64,000 nt of DNA from contig NZ_CP032311.1 of assembly GCF_004803755.1 (NCBI RefSeq), forward strand, positions 4,542,501 to 4,606,500. Direction: 5' to 3'. Both the position numbers and the translations under genes were made by a program. Every line of letters begins with the position of its first letter. The first letter of the stretch is position 1. Shown piece after piece: positions 56,027-64,000 of this stretch. This stretch comes from Pseudomonas sp. DG56-2. GTDB taxonomy: Bacteria; Pseudomonadota; Gammaproteobacteria; Pseudomonadales; Pseudomonadaceae. A model generated the notes under the pieces. The model worked only from the letters and a program-made list of their open reading frames with translations. It ran no database searches and had not been told where the DNA came from.

Positions 56027-57529
56027 TCAGGCTTGTGGGCGCATGTGCGGGAACAGAATAACGTCGCGAATCGACGGCGAGTTGGTCAGCAGCATCACCA
56101 GACGGTCGATACCGATACCCTCACCCGCGGTTGGCGGCATGCCATATTCCAGGGCGCGGACGAAATCTGCATCGTAGTGCATGGCTTCGTCGTCACCGGC
56201 GTCCTTGTCGGCAACCTGCGCCATGAAGCGCTCGGCCTGGTCTTCGGCATCATTGAGCTCGGAGTAGGCGTTGGCAATCTCACGGCCACCGATGAACAGC
56301 TCGAAGCGATCGGTAACGTTCGGATTCTCGTCGTTGCGACGAGCCAATGGCGAGACTTCGAACGGGTACTGGGTAATGAAGTGAGGCTGCTCCAGCTTGT
56401 GCTCGACCAGTTCTTCGAAAATCATCACCTGCAGTTTGCCCAGACCTTCGAAACCAAGGACCTTGGCACCGGCTTTCTTGGCGATGGCACGAGCCTTGTC
56501 GATGTCGTTAAGGTCGTCGGCAGTCAGCTCAGGGTTGTACTTGAGGATCGAGTCGAATACCGACAGACGCACGAATGGCTCGCCGAAGTGGAACACCTTG
56601 TCGCCATATGGCACGTCGGTGCTGCCCAGAACCAGCTGCGCCAGCTCGCGGAACAGCTCTTCGGTAAGGTCCATGTTGTCTTCGTAGTCGGCGTAGGCCT
56701 GGTAGAACTCGAGCATGGTGAACTCGGGGTTGTGCCGGGTCGAAACACCTTCGTTACGGAAGTTGCGATTGATCTCGAAAACTTTCTCGAAGCCACCCAC
56801 CACCAGGCGCTTGAGGTACAGCTCCGGCGCGATACGCAGGAACATGGCCATGTCCAGGGCGTTATGGTGGGTTTCGAACGGCTTGGCCGCTGCACCACCC
56901 GGGATGGTCTGCAGCATTGGCGTTTCCACTTCCAGGAAGTCGCGCTTGATCAGGAAGTTGCGGATATGGTTGATGACCTGGGAACGCACGCGGAAAGTAT
57001 CGCGCACTTCTTCGTTGACCATCAGGTCGACATAACGCTGGCGATAGCGCTGCTCGGTGTCGGTCAGGCCATGGTGTTTGTCGGGCAGCGGGCGCAGCGA
57101 CTTGGTCAGCAGGCGCACGTTGGTCATCTCGACATACAAGTCGCCTTTGCCGGAACGCGCCAGGGTACCTTCGGCGGCAATGATGTCACCCAGGTCCCAG
57201 GTCTTGACCGCGGCCAGGGTTTCTTCCGGCAGGGTCTTGCGGTTGACATAGACCTGGATACGACCGGTCATGTCCTGGATCACCATGAACGAGCCACGGT
57301 TGAGCATGATGCGCCCGGCAACCTTGACCGGAATCGCTGCAGCTTCCAGCTCTTCCTTGGTCTTGTCGACATACTGTTTCTGCAGGTCGTTGCAGTAGCT
57401 GTCACGGCGGAAGTCGTTGGGGAAGGCATTGCCCTTGGCACGCTCTGCGGCAAGTTTTTCCTTGCGCAAGGCGATCAGGGTATTTTCTTCCTGTTGCAGG
57501 TCTTGCGGGTCGAGTTTTAGGTCGCTCAT
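56027..57529 (-). CDS. lysS: lysyl-tRNA synthetase (class II)
   Basis: Charges tRNA-Lys. The 500-residue protein has an N-terminal OB-fold anticodon domain (about residues 60-160), then class II motifs: motif 1 with [10 protein letters not shown], motif 2 [23 protein letters not shown] and motif 3 [14 protein letters not shown]. It follows prfB after about 100 bases, the same prfB-lysS order as in E. coli, with two hairpins between them. Confidence 0.98.
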   Translation of the reverse strand: MSDLKLDPQDLQQEENTLIALRKEKLAAERAKGNAFPNDFRRDSYCNDLQKQYVDKTKEELEAAAIPVKVAGRIMLNRGSFMVIQDMTGRIQVYVNRKTLPEETLAAVKTWDLGDIIAAEGTLARSGKGDLYVEMTNVRLLTKSLRPLPDKHHGLTDTEQRYRQRYVDLMVNEEVRDTFRVRSQVINHIRNFLIKRDFLEVETPMLQTIPGGAAAKPFETHHNALDMAMFLRIAPELYLKRLVVGGFEKVFEINRNFRNEGVSTRHNPEFTMLEFYQAYADYEDNMDLTEELFRELAQLVLGSTDVPYGDKVFHFGEPFVRLSVFDSILKYNPELTADDLNDIDKARAIAKKAGAKVLGFEGLGKLQVMIFEELVEHKLEQPHFITQYPFEVSPLARRNDENPNVTDRFELFIGGREIANAYSELNDAEDQAERFMAQVADKDAGDDEAMHYDADFVRALEYGMPPTAGEGIGIDRLVMLLTNSPSIRDVILFPHMRPQA

Positions 57530-57560
57530 GTCGTCACATCTTCCATCACAGGTTCATTGT

Positions 57561-57614
57561 CCCAGGCTCGGGCCTGGGATCGCGGGGCAAGCGCTACAGG
57601 AGCGCTTGCCCGCG
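57561..57614. repeat. two REP-like hairpins between prfB and lysS
   Basis: CCCAGGC/GCCTGGG (57561-57578) is followed by CGCGGGGCAAGCGCT/AGCGCTTGCCCGCG (57581-57614) with a 5-base loop and one unpaired base. The second resembles the REP elements of P. putida and relatives, which lie singly or in pairs in intergenic spaces. It may also act as a weak terminator of prfB. Confidence 0.6.
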
Positions 57615-57629
57615 GCATCGGTGTCGCGG

Positions 57630-58725
57630 TTACAGCCCCTGCTTGAGGCTGGCTTCCAGGTATTCGTCGATATCGCCGTCGAGCACCTTGTCGCAGTCGC
57701 TGCGCTCGATGTTGGTGCGTAGATCCTTGATCCGCGAGGCGTCAAGCACATACGAACGGATCTGGTGACCCCAGCCAATGTCCGACTTGCTGTCTTCCAG
57801 GGCCTGGGACGCCGCATTGCGCTTTTGCATTTCCAGCTCGTACAACTTGGCCCGCAGCATTTTCATGGCGGTGTCTTTGTTGGCGTGCTGGGAACGTTCG
57901 TTCTGGCAACTGACCACGGTGTTGGTCGGTACGTGGGTGATACGGACGGCCGAGTCGGTGGTGTTAACGTGCTGGCCACCGGCACCCGAGGAGCGATAGG
58001 TGTCGATACGCAGGTCCGACGGGTTGATATCGATTTCGACTTTGTCGTCGATCTCAGGGGACACGAACACCGCCGAGAACGAGGTGTGGCGGCGGTTGCC
58101 GGAGTCGAACGGGCTTTTACGTACCAGGCGGTGCACACCAATTTCGGTGCGCAACCAGCCAAAGGCATATTCGCCTTTGATGTGCACGGTAGCGCCTTTG
58201 ATCCCGGCGACTTCACCGGCCGACAGCTCCATGATGGTAGCGTCGAAACCGCGTTTGTCAGCCCAGCGCAGGTACATGCGCAAGAGGATGTTGGCCCAGT
58301 CCTGGGCTTCGGTACCGCCGGAGCCGGCCTGGATATCCAGGTAGGCGTTGTTCATGTCCATTTCACCGCTGAACATGCGGCGGAATTCCAACTGCGCGAG
58401 AGAGGCCTCAAGGCCTTCAAGCATCTCGACGACATCGTTGACGGAGCTTTCGTCGTTTTCTTCGACAGCCATGTCGAGCAATTCGCGCGAGTCGGCCAGG
58501 CCACTGGCCATTTCGTCGAGCGTGTCGACGATCTGCGCCAGCGCAGCGCGCTCGCGGCCCAGCTCCTGGGCGTATTCAGGCTTATTCCAGACGCTAGGGT
58601 CTTCAAGCTCACGGTTGACTTCGATCAGGCGCTCATGCTTGTGATCGTAGTCAAAGATACCCCCGAATAGACTCGGAACGCTCGGTCAGGTCCTTGATGG
58701 TATTCAGGATTGGTTGGATTTCCAT
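57630..58725 (-). CDS. prfB: peptide chain release factor 2, with programmed +1 frameshift
   Basis: Release factor for UAA and UGA stop codons. The product is assembled from 24 codons (58725 to 58654) and, after a +1 shift, 340 codons from 58652 down, giving 364 residues. The shift site is CTT-TGA at 58656-58651, preceded by a GGGGG run that acts as an internal Shine-Dalgarno. The protein has the SPF codon-recognition tripeptide (KSPFDSG) and the GGQ motif in [16 protein letters not shown]. Without the frameshift only a 24-residue peptide would be made, so this is not a pseudogene. It is upstream of lysS. Confidence 0.96.
58651..58664 (-). promoter_or_regulatory. RF2 autoregulatory frameshift signal
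   Basis: On the minus strand GGGGGTATCTTTGAC contains the in-frame TGA, the slippery CTT and the upstream G-run, the classic arrangement by which low RF2 levels favour +1 shifting and raise RF2 synthesis. Confidence 0.93.
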
Positions 58726-58860
58726 GGGCGGGCGGCTCTCGTGCGTAATCTGTAGAAAAGCCGGAGAGTATAACCGAGTCTGGAACCCGACGGCAGCCCG
58801 TCGGGCGGTTGTTGCACAAGGATCTGCATCGCTAAATCGGGGCTGGCACCAAGGCCTGCC

Positions 58861-59865
58861 TCATGCCACGCCAACCTGGTTGCGACCATTGTTCTTGGCC
58901 AGGTACAAGCCTTTGTCTGCCGCCGAAATCAGCTGCCGACAATGGCTGCCAATCGCAGGCGTGAGGGTAGACAAGCCGATACTCACCGTCAGGCTGGCGT
59001 CGGCGACCGGCATGTTGTGCGCGATGTTCATCCCGACCACGATCTGGCGCAGTTTTTCCGCTACCAGGCGCGCGCCACCCGGCGAGGTGTTGGGCAGAAC
59101 CAGGGCAAACTCTTCGCCACCATATCGCGCGGGAAGATCGGTAGGACGAGCGCAGGAGCCGCGAATGGCCTCGGCAACCTTGCGCAGCGCCTCGTCGCCG
59201 GCCAGGTGCCCGAACGTGTCGTTGAATGCCTTGAAGTAATCGACGTCGATCATGAGCAGCGAAAGCTGAGCCTGCTCGCGCATCGCCCGGCGCCACTCAA
59301 GCTCCAGATACTCATCGAAATGACGACGATTGGACAGGCCAGTAAGGCCGTCGGAATTCATCAAGCGTTGCAGCACCAGATTGGTATCGAGCAACTGCTG
59401 CTGGCTCACGCGCAAGGCGCGATACGCCTCGTCGCGCTGCAACAAGGTCAGGTATGAGCGCGAGTGGTAGCGAATTCGCGCTACCAACTCGATGTTATCG
59501 GGCAGTTTGACCAGGTAGTCGTTGGCGCCGGCGGCAAAGGCTGCGCTTTTTACCAGCGGGTCTTCCTTGGTCGACAGAACGATGATCGGAATGTCCTGGG
59601 TTGCCGGATTGTTCCGGTACTCACGCACCAGCGTCAGACCGTCGAGCCCGGGCATGATCAAGTCCTGGAGAATCACCGTTGGTTTGATCTGCACAGCTTG
59701 TGCAACGGCCTGATGAGGGTCGGCACAGAAGTGGAAATCGATGTTCTCTTCATGCGCCAGCCCACGCCGCACCGCCTCACCGATCATTGCCTGATCGTCG
59801 ACCAGCAGGACCATTGCCGAATTTTCATTGGCGGCCGGAAAACCGTCGAGCGGTAAATCATTCAT
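58861..59865 (-). CDS. wspR: diguanylate cyclase response regulator WspR
   Basis: Output protein of the Wsp surface-sensing pathway; makes c-di-GMP when phosphorylated. The 334-residue protein has an N-terminal receiver domain with acidic pocket Asp23-Asp24 and phosphoacceptor Asp68, a helical stalk, and a GGDEF domain with active site GGEEF at 249-253. Inhibitory-site RxxD (Arg240-Asp243) lies five residues before the active site, so product feedback is expected. It is the last wsp gene, 51 bases after wspF. Confidence 0.96.
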   Translation of the reverse strand: MNDLPLDGFPAANENSAMVLLVDDQAMIGEAVRRGLAHEENIDFHFCADPHQAVAQAVQIKPTVILQDLIMPGLDGLTLVREYRNNPATQDIPIIVLSTKEDPLVKSAAFAAGANDYLVKLPDNIELVARIRYHSRSYLTLLQRDEAYRALRVSQQQLLDTNLVLQRLMNSDGLTGLSNRRHFDEYLELEWRRAMREQAQLSLLMIDVDYFKAFNDTFGHLAGDEALRKVAEAIRGSCARPTDLPARYGGEEFALVLPNTSPGGARLVAEKLRQIVVGMNIAHNMPVADASLTVSIGLSTLTPAIGSHCRQLISAADKGLYLAKNNGRNQVGVA

Positions 59866-59916
59866 GCGTTGTCACCTGGTCACTGCCGGAGGTCCGGCGT
59901 GGCGAAATACATATCG

Positions 59917-60930
59917 TCATTTTGGAAAAAATTCCATCAATCGTGCAGCAATTCGCTCCAGAGGGCGAATTTCCATGGCCGCATCTATCGCAGCCGCGGC
60001 CTTGGGCATGCCGTAAACGGCGCTGCTGTATTGGTCCTGAGCGATGGTCAGGAAGCTTTGCTGGCGCATCAATTTCAGACCTTGGGCACCGTCGCGGCCC
60101 ATCCCGGTCAAGAGCACGCCTATTGCGTCCCCGCGCCAGTAACGGGCAACGCTTTCAAAAAATACATCAATCGAAGGCCGGTAGATTTCGTTCACCGGTT
60201 CTGCGGTGTAAGCCAGGGTGCCGTTCTTGAGCAGGCGAATGTGGTGGTTGGTGCCGGCCAGCAGTACCTGCCCTGGTTGCGGCGCTTCTCCCTCACAGGC
60301 CAAGCGCACGGTCAAACCCGAGGCGCTACTGAGCCATTCGGCCATGCCCGCGGCGAATACCTGATCGACGTGTTGCACCAGCACGATAGCGGCAGGAAAA
60401 TCCCGCGGCAAACCTTTGAGCAGCACTTCCAGAGCCGCAGGACCACCGGCAGAGGAGCCAATGGCAACCAGCTTCTGGCGCTGCGCGAGTTCGCGCGCGG
60501 GCGCCGTCATGGGCTGCGGGGTGTTGCTGCGTTGTTGGCCGATCAACCAGCCGATATTGAGGATTTTGCGCAGCAGCGGCGCTGCCGCTTCCTTGGGATC
60601 ACCCGCTCCCAACGCCGGGGTGTCGACCACGTCCAGCGCGCCATGCCCCATGGCTTCGAATACGCGGTGGACATTCTGCTGACGGTCCACGGTGACAATC
60701 ACAATGGCGCAGGGTGTCTCGGCCATAATTCGCCGGGTGGCCTCTACACCATCCATGACAGGCATGATCAGATCCATCAGGATCAGGTCCGGCGTCTGTC
60801 CGGCACACATCTTCACGGCTTCGGCACCGTTGCTGGCTACCCAGATGACCTGGTGCAGTGGCTCGAACGCTAGCGCCCGGCGCAGAGTCTCCACCGCCAT
60901 GGGCATGTCGTTGACGATAGCGATCTTCAT
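59917..60930 (-). CDS. wspF: chemoreceptor glutamate methylesterase WspF
   Basis: CheB-type methylesterase that resets the WspA receptor; its loss causes wrinkly, high c-di-GMP colonies in Pseudomonas. The 337-residue protein has a receiver domain with phosphoacceptor Asp53 (LILMDLIMP) and a CheB catalytic domain with the Ser of IGSSAGGPAAL, the His of VQHVDQVF and the Asp of MGRDGAQG. Its start overlaps the wspE stop by four bases (ATGA). Confidence 0.96.
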   Translation of the reverse strand: MKIAIVNDMPMAVETLRRALAFEPLHQVIWVASNGAEAVKMCAGQTPDLILMDLIMPVMDGVEATRRIMAETPCAIVIVTVDRQQNVHRVFEAMGHGALDVVDTPALGAGDPKEAAAPLLRKILNIGWLIGQQRSNTPQPMTAPARELAQRQKLVAIGSSAGGPAALEVLLKGLPRDFPAAIVLVQHVDQVFAAGMAEWLSSASGLTVRLACEGEAPQPGQVLLAGTNHHIRLLKNGTLAYTAEPVNEIYRPSIDVFFESVARYWRGDAIGVLLTGMGRDGAQGLKLMRQQSFLTIAQDQYSSAVYGMPKAAAAIDAAMEIRPLERIAARLMEFFPK

Positions 60931-63221
60931 CCCTGGGCTCCCCCGATCAACTCGACCACAGCATCAAGCAAGGCATCATCATGGAAACTTGCTTTTGCCA
61001 AATAGTAGTCGGCTCCAGCGTCCAGTCCACGGCGACGATCTTCTTCACGATCCTTGTAGGACACCACCATGACTGGCAGCGATTGCAGGCGGCTGTCGCG
61101 ACGCAACAAAGTGACCAACTCGATACCATCCATCCGCGGCATGTCGATATCGGTAATCAGCAAATCGAAATCCTCACCACGCAGCGCGTTCCAGCCGTCC
61201 ATGCCGTCAACCGCCACCGCAACTTCATAGCCGCGATTGCTCAACAGCTTGCGCTGCAGTTCGCGCACGGTCAGTGAGTCATCAACCACCAGGATGCGCT
61301 TGCGCGCCGCCTCGCGAGTATTGCGGTGACCACGTTCGATGCGCTCCAGACGGCCAGTGCTGAGCAACTTCTCGACCGAGCGCAACAGATCTTCGACGTC
61401 GATGATCAACACCACACTGCCATTATCCAGCAGGGCCCCAGAGGAAATATCCTGGACTTTACCCAACCGCGCATCGAGCGGCATAACCACCAACACCCGC
61501 TCGCCGACCAGGCGTTCGACGGCCACGCCGTAGAGCATGTCTCGCTCGCGGATAACCACTACTTTAATCGTCGGCGCATCAGTCTCGGTCGGCGGCCGAT
61601 TGAGCAACTGATTGGCCGCGACCAAGCCGATATGCCGACCTTCATGCCAGAAATGCTGACGCCCCTCTATCTGTACGATGGCCTCAGGGGGCAGTTCCAG
61701 GGTTCGCTCGATGTGCGCCAGCGGAAAGGCATAGGCTTCCGCGCCGACTTCCACAACCAGACTGCGCACGACCGAAAGGGTCAGGGGTACTTCCAAGTGA
61801 AAACAGCTGCCCTGCCCGTTAGTCTGGGTCAGCACGATAGACCCGCGCAGTAGTCGGACCATATGCTGCACTGCATCCAGGCCAACGCCACGCCCGGAAA
61901 CCTCGGTCACCTTGTCACGCAGACTGAAGCCCGGCAGGAACAGGAAGGTCAGCAACTCGGCTTCGCTCATCTGCGCCACGGTTTCAGCAGGGGACAACTG
62001 CCGCTCGATAATGCTCTGACGCAACCGCTGCAGGTCGACGCCGCCGCCATCATCACTGAGTTCCAATACCAGCAGGCCAGCCTGGTGCGAGGCCCGCAAA
62101 CGGATATGGCCTTCCGCCGGTTTACCTGCCAACAGCCGCCGCTCGGGCAACTCGATACCATGGTCGACTGCATTGCGTAGCAGATGGGTCAACGGCGCTT
62201 CGAGCTTTTCCAGGACATCGCGATCAACCTGGGTCTTCTCGCCTTCGATCTCCAAACGAACCTGCTTGCCCAGCGAGCGCCCCAGGTCTCGGACCATTCG
62301 GCTTTGTCCGGTCAACACATCGGCAAACGGGCGCATGCGGCACGCCAGAGCTGTGTCATAAAGCAGTTGTGCGCGTTGGCTGGCTTGCCAACCAAATTCG
62401 TCCAGGTCGGCTGCCTGTTGCAGAAGAATCTGCTGGGTTTGTGCAAGGAGTTGCTGGGCCTGGGCCAGCGATTCCTGAACTTCCGGACTCTGGCCGCTGG
62501 CCTCCAGTTGGATCTTGAGCCCGTCCAGGGCCCGGATGCTTTGGCTGTGCATACGCTTGAGGCGCTGCAGCGTGGCCAGGTAAGGCTTGAGCCGCTGGGT
62601 TTCGACCATCGACTTGCTGGACAGATCGAGCAAGCTGTTCAGGCGCTCGGCAGTTACCCGCAATATCCGTTCACCGCCTTCAGCGGCGCGCTTGCCGCTG
62701 CGCTTGCTGGCGACCTCTGGTTCGGCGTCAATGCTTGAGGGCTCCACTACCGGTTCAGCTATCGCTTCTCTCGGCTGCGGCTCCGATGCAGTGACAATCG
62801 GCGCCGCCGGTGCCCCCCTCGCTGGCGCAGCAGAGGGGTCGAGCAGAGCCGCCATTTGCAGGAGAAAAGCCTGTACCGCAGGTTCCAACGTGGCATCGCC
62901 AGGCGTGGCAATGCGCATCAATAGATCAGTGCCCTGCAACAACGCATCGATGTGTTCAGCGCGCAAGCGCAGGCGCCCTTCCTGAGCGCCGACCAGGCAG
63001 TCTTCCATCACATGCGCAACGCTGACCCCGGCGTCGACGCCAACGATTCGCGCTGCGCCCTTGAGCGAGTGAGCTGCACGCATGCAGGCTTCCAACTGGT
63101 CAGCCTGGGTTGGGTTGCGCTCCAGCGCTAACAGACCGGCGCTGAGCACTTGGGTCTGAGCTTCGGCTTCCAGGCTGAACAACTCGAGCAAGGACGCGTC
63201 CCGCATTTGCTCTGGGGTCAT
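60927..63221 (-). CDS. wspE: hybrid histidine kinase WspE
   Basis: CheA-like kinase of the Wsp pathway; phosphorylates WspR and WspF. The 764-residue protein has an N-terminal Hpt domain with phospho-His51 (RAAHSLKGAARIVG), a dimerisation and HATPase region (HLLRNAVDHGIE, ELSDDGGGVD, GRGVGLDAVQHMV), a CheW-like domain, and a C-terminal receiver domain (ILVVDDSLTVRE, LLITDIDMPRMDG). Four-base overlaps with wspD and wspF show tight coupling. Confidence 0.96.
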   Translation of the reverse strand: MTPEQMRDASLLELFSLEAEAQTQVLSAGLLALERNPTQADQLEACMRAAHSLKGAARIVGVDAGVSVAHVMEDCLVGAQEGRLRLRAEHIDALLQGTDLLMRIATPGDATLEPAVQAFLLQMAALLDPSAAPARGAPAAPIVTASEPQPREAIAEPVVEPSSIDAEPEVASKRSGKRAAEGGERILRVTAERLNSLLDLSSKSMVETQRLKPYLATLQRLKRMHSQSIRALDGLKIQLEASGQSPEVQESLAQAQQLLAQTQQILLQQAADLDEFGWQASQRAQLLYDTALACRMRPFADVLTGQSRMVRDLGRSLGKQVRLEIEGEKTQVDRDVLEKLEAPLTHLLRNAVDHGIELPERRLLAGKPAEGHIRLRASHQAGLLVLELSDDGGGVDLQRLRQSIIERQLSPAETVAQMSEAELLTFLFLPGFSLRDKVTEVSGRGVGLDAVQHMVRLLRGSIVLTQTNGQGSCFHLEVPLTLSVVRSLVVEVGAEAYAFPLAHIERTLELPPEAIVQIEGRQHFWHEGRHIGLVAANQLLNRPPTETDAPTIKVVVIRERDMLYGVAVERLVGERVLVVMPLDARLGKVQDISSGALLDNGSVVLIIDVEDLLRSVEKLLSTGRLERIERGHRNTREAARKRILVVDDSLTVRELQRKLLSNRGYEVAVAVDGMDGWNALRGEDFDLLITDIDMPRMDGIELVTLLRRDSRLQSLPVMVVSYKDREEDRRRGLDAGADYYLAKASFHDDALLDAVVELIGGAQG

Positions 63222-63883
63222 GAAAGGCTCCGGTTCACAGCAGAAAGCACCTGTTCTTCATCCAGCACCCGCACACTGCGCTCGCGCCACTGCAGGACGG
63301 CAGCGGTAAAACGTGCTGCCTCGCTGTGCTCGTGGTGCACAAGTTCCGGGTCAATACCGTGGATACCATCGACTTCATCCACACGCACCACCACCGAACC
63401 GCCAGCAGCGGCCAGGATCAACATACGCGGCATGATTCTGCCCGAAGCATTGACCTCAGCCTGAACTTCCAGGCCAAGCAGGTCTGCCAGTGACAGGCAC
63501 GGCACCAGGGCGCCACGCACATTGGCTACGCCCTGCAGCACTCGCGAACGTTGGTGAGGCAGTGAATGCACTGGCTGCAGCGGCGCGACCTCGACCAGAC
63601 AACGGGTAGCCAGTGCCAGCCACTCTTCACCGAGCCGGAACAGCAGCATCGAGCGAGTGGCCCGCCGCTCCTGAACCTGAACCTGCTGGTGGGCGTCCTG
63701 GGACAACGAATAACGGTCCAGCAATCGCGTCGCAGCACTGGCATAGACATCGCAGTTGCGGCAGTGAATGTGCTCGACCAACAACGGGCAACTTTTATCG
63801 CCGCGCACACCGATACGATTCCAGCAATCATCGATTGCACTGGCATCGGCGGCAACGAGTTGTACCTGATCATCAGTGATCAT
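63218..63883 (-). CDS. wspD: CheW-like adaptor WspD
   Basis: Scaffold linking the WspA receptor to WspE. The 221-residue protein has a C-terminal CheW domain (about residues 75-215; SMLLFRLGEEWLALAT at its start) and an N-terminal cysteine-rich part with Cys20, Cys32, Cys41 and Cys44 (CRNC), which is found in several Pseudomonas CheW proteins. The start overlaps the wspC stop by three bases and the stop overlaps the wspE start by four. Confidence 0.93.
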   Translation of the reverse strand: MITDDQVQLVAADASAIDDCWNRIGVRGDKSCPLLVEHIHCRNCDVYASAATRLLDRYSLSQDAHQQVQVQERRATRSMLLFRLGEEWLALATRCLVEVAPLQPVHSLPHQRSRVLQGVANVRGALVPCLSLADLLGLEVQAEVNASGRIMPRMLILAAAGGSVVVRVDEVDGIHGIDPELVHHEHSEAARFTAAVLQWRERSVRVLDEEQVLSAVNRSLS

Positions 63884-64000
63884 TGTTCAGACTCCCGATC
63901 CGCTCGCCGCGCAGCGCGCTCCTGCAGACGACGCGCGCCAGCAACATCGCCCTGGGACGCCAATAATGCTGCCAGATGTGCCAGTGCCTCGGCATGCTGC
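63880..64000 (-). CDS. wspC: CheR-type methyltransferase WspC, C-terminal end
   Basis: Only the last 39 codons are present. They read as a TPR-like helical tail (HAEALAHLAALLASQGDVAG and further) rich in Ala, Leu and Arg. WspC is the methyltransferase with a C-terminal TPR region that precedes wspD in the operon. The TGA at 63880-63882 overlaps the wspD ATG. The identification rests on position and the TPR-like tail, because the catalytic domain is outside the window. Confidence 0.85.
   Translation of the reverse strand, partial: QHAEALAHLAALLASQGDVAGARRLQERAARRADRESEQ

Noticed and set aside
53485..57520. Long plus-strand open frames (53485-55248 and 55394-57520) opposite the DUF1704 and lysS genes
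   Set aside because: Both are antisense shadows of well-supported minus-strand genes, with no domain or ribosome site.
57630..58511. prfB as a short gene or a frameshifted pseudogene
   Set aside because: The complete RF2 programmed frameshift signal is present upstream, and the N-terminal 24 codons match the family.

Overview
This window is a stretch of core chromosome from a Pseudomonas species. It is probably from the P. putida/P. fluorescens side of the genus rather than P. aeruginosa, judging by the moderate GC content, the REP-like hairpins and the gene order. Nearly all of it is coding. I see no tRNA or rRNA genes, insertion sequences, prophage or CRISPR. Assignments rest on motifs read from the translations and on remembered Pseudomonas gene order; no database search was possible.

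Region 1 (1-16254, minus strand) is the envelope and translation cluster: dnaE (5' part), rnhB, lpxB, lpxA, fabZ, lpxD, skp, bamA, rseP, dxr, cdsA, uppS, frr, pyrH, tsf and rpsB. Many junctions overlap by 1-4 bases, and these overlaps were used to fix start codons. The cluster joins lipid A synthesis, outer-membrane protein assembly, isoprenoid and undecaprenyl synthesis, phospholipid precursors and ribosome function. Region 2 (16255-32509) holds map, glnD, dapC, a sodium/proton antiporter, an ArsC-like protein, dapD, csdA-csdE, tcdA, ndvB (GH17 plus GT2), dapE, rlmA, a small conserved protein and a cold-shock protein. Three diaminopimelate/lysine pathway genes (dapC, dapD, dapE) lie within about 12 kb.

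Region 3 (32729-50539) holds plsB, a YbaY-type lipoprotein, a DUF4197 protein, the mexJ-mexK efflux genes with the divergent repressor mexL and a perfect palindromic operator candidate, rsmJ, an uncharacterised protein with a duplicated 45-residue module, an extensin-like protein, a PEP mutase/isocitrate lyase family enzyme, a DUF72 protein, tsaB, adk, ppc and a small conserved protein.

Region 4 (50540-64000) holds a lipoprotein-lptF pair behind a candidate AlgU promoter. Next is a compact minus-strand group: a TetR regulator, a lipoprotein, a DUF1704 protein with a zinc-peptidase-like HExxxH motif, a lipoprotein alpha/beta hydrolase and a small membrane protein. Then come lysS, prfB with its programmed frameshift, and the Wsp surface-sensing operon read as wspC (3' end), wspD, wspE, wspF, wspR.

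The best candidates for something under-described are the five-gene DUF1704 cluster (52111-55915), the tandem-module protein at 42292-42912, the structured adk-ppc spacer, and the unusual ribosome recycling factor.
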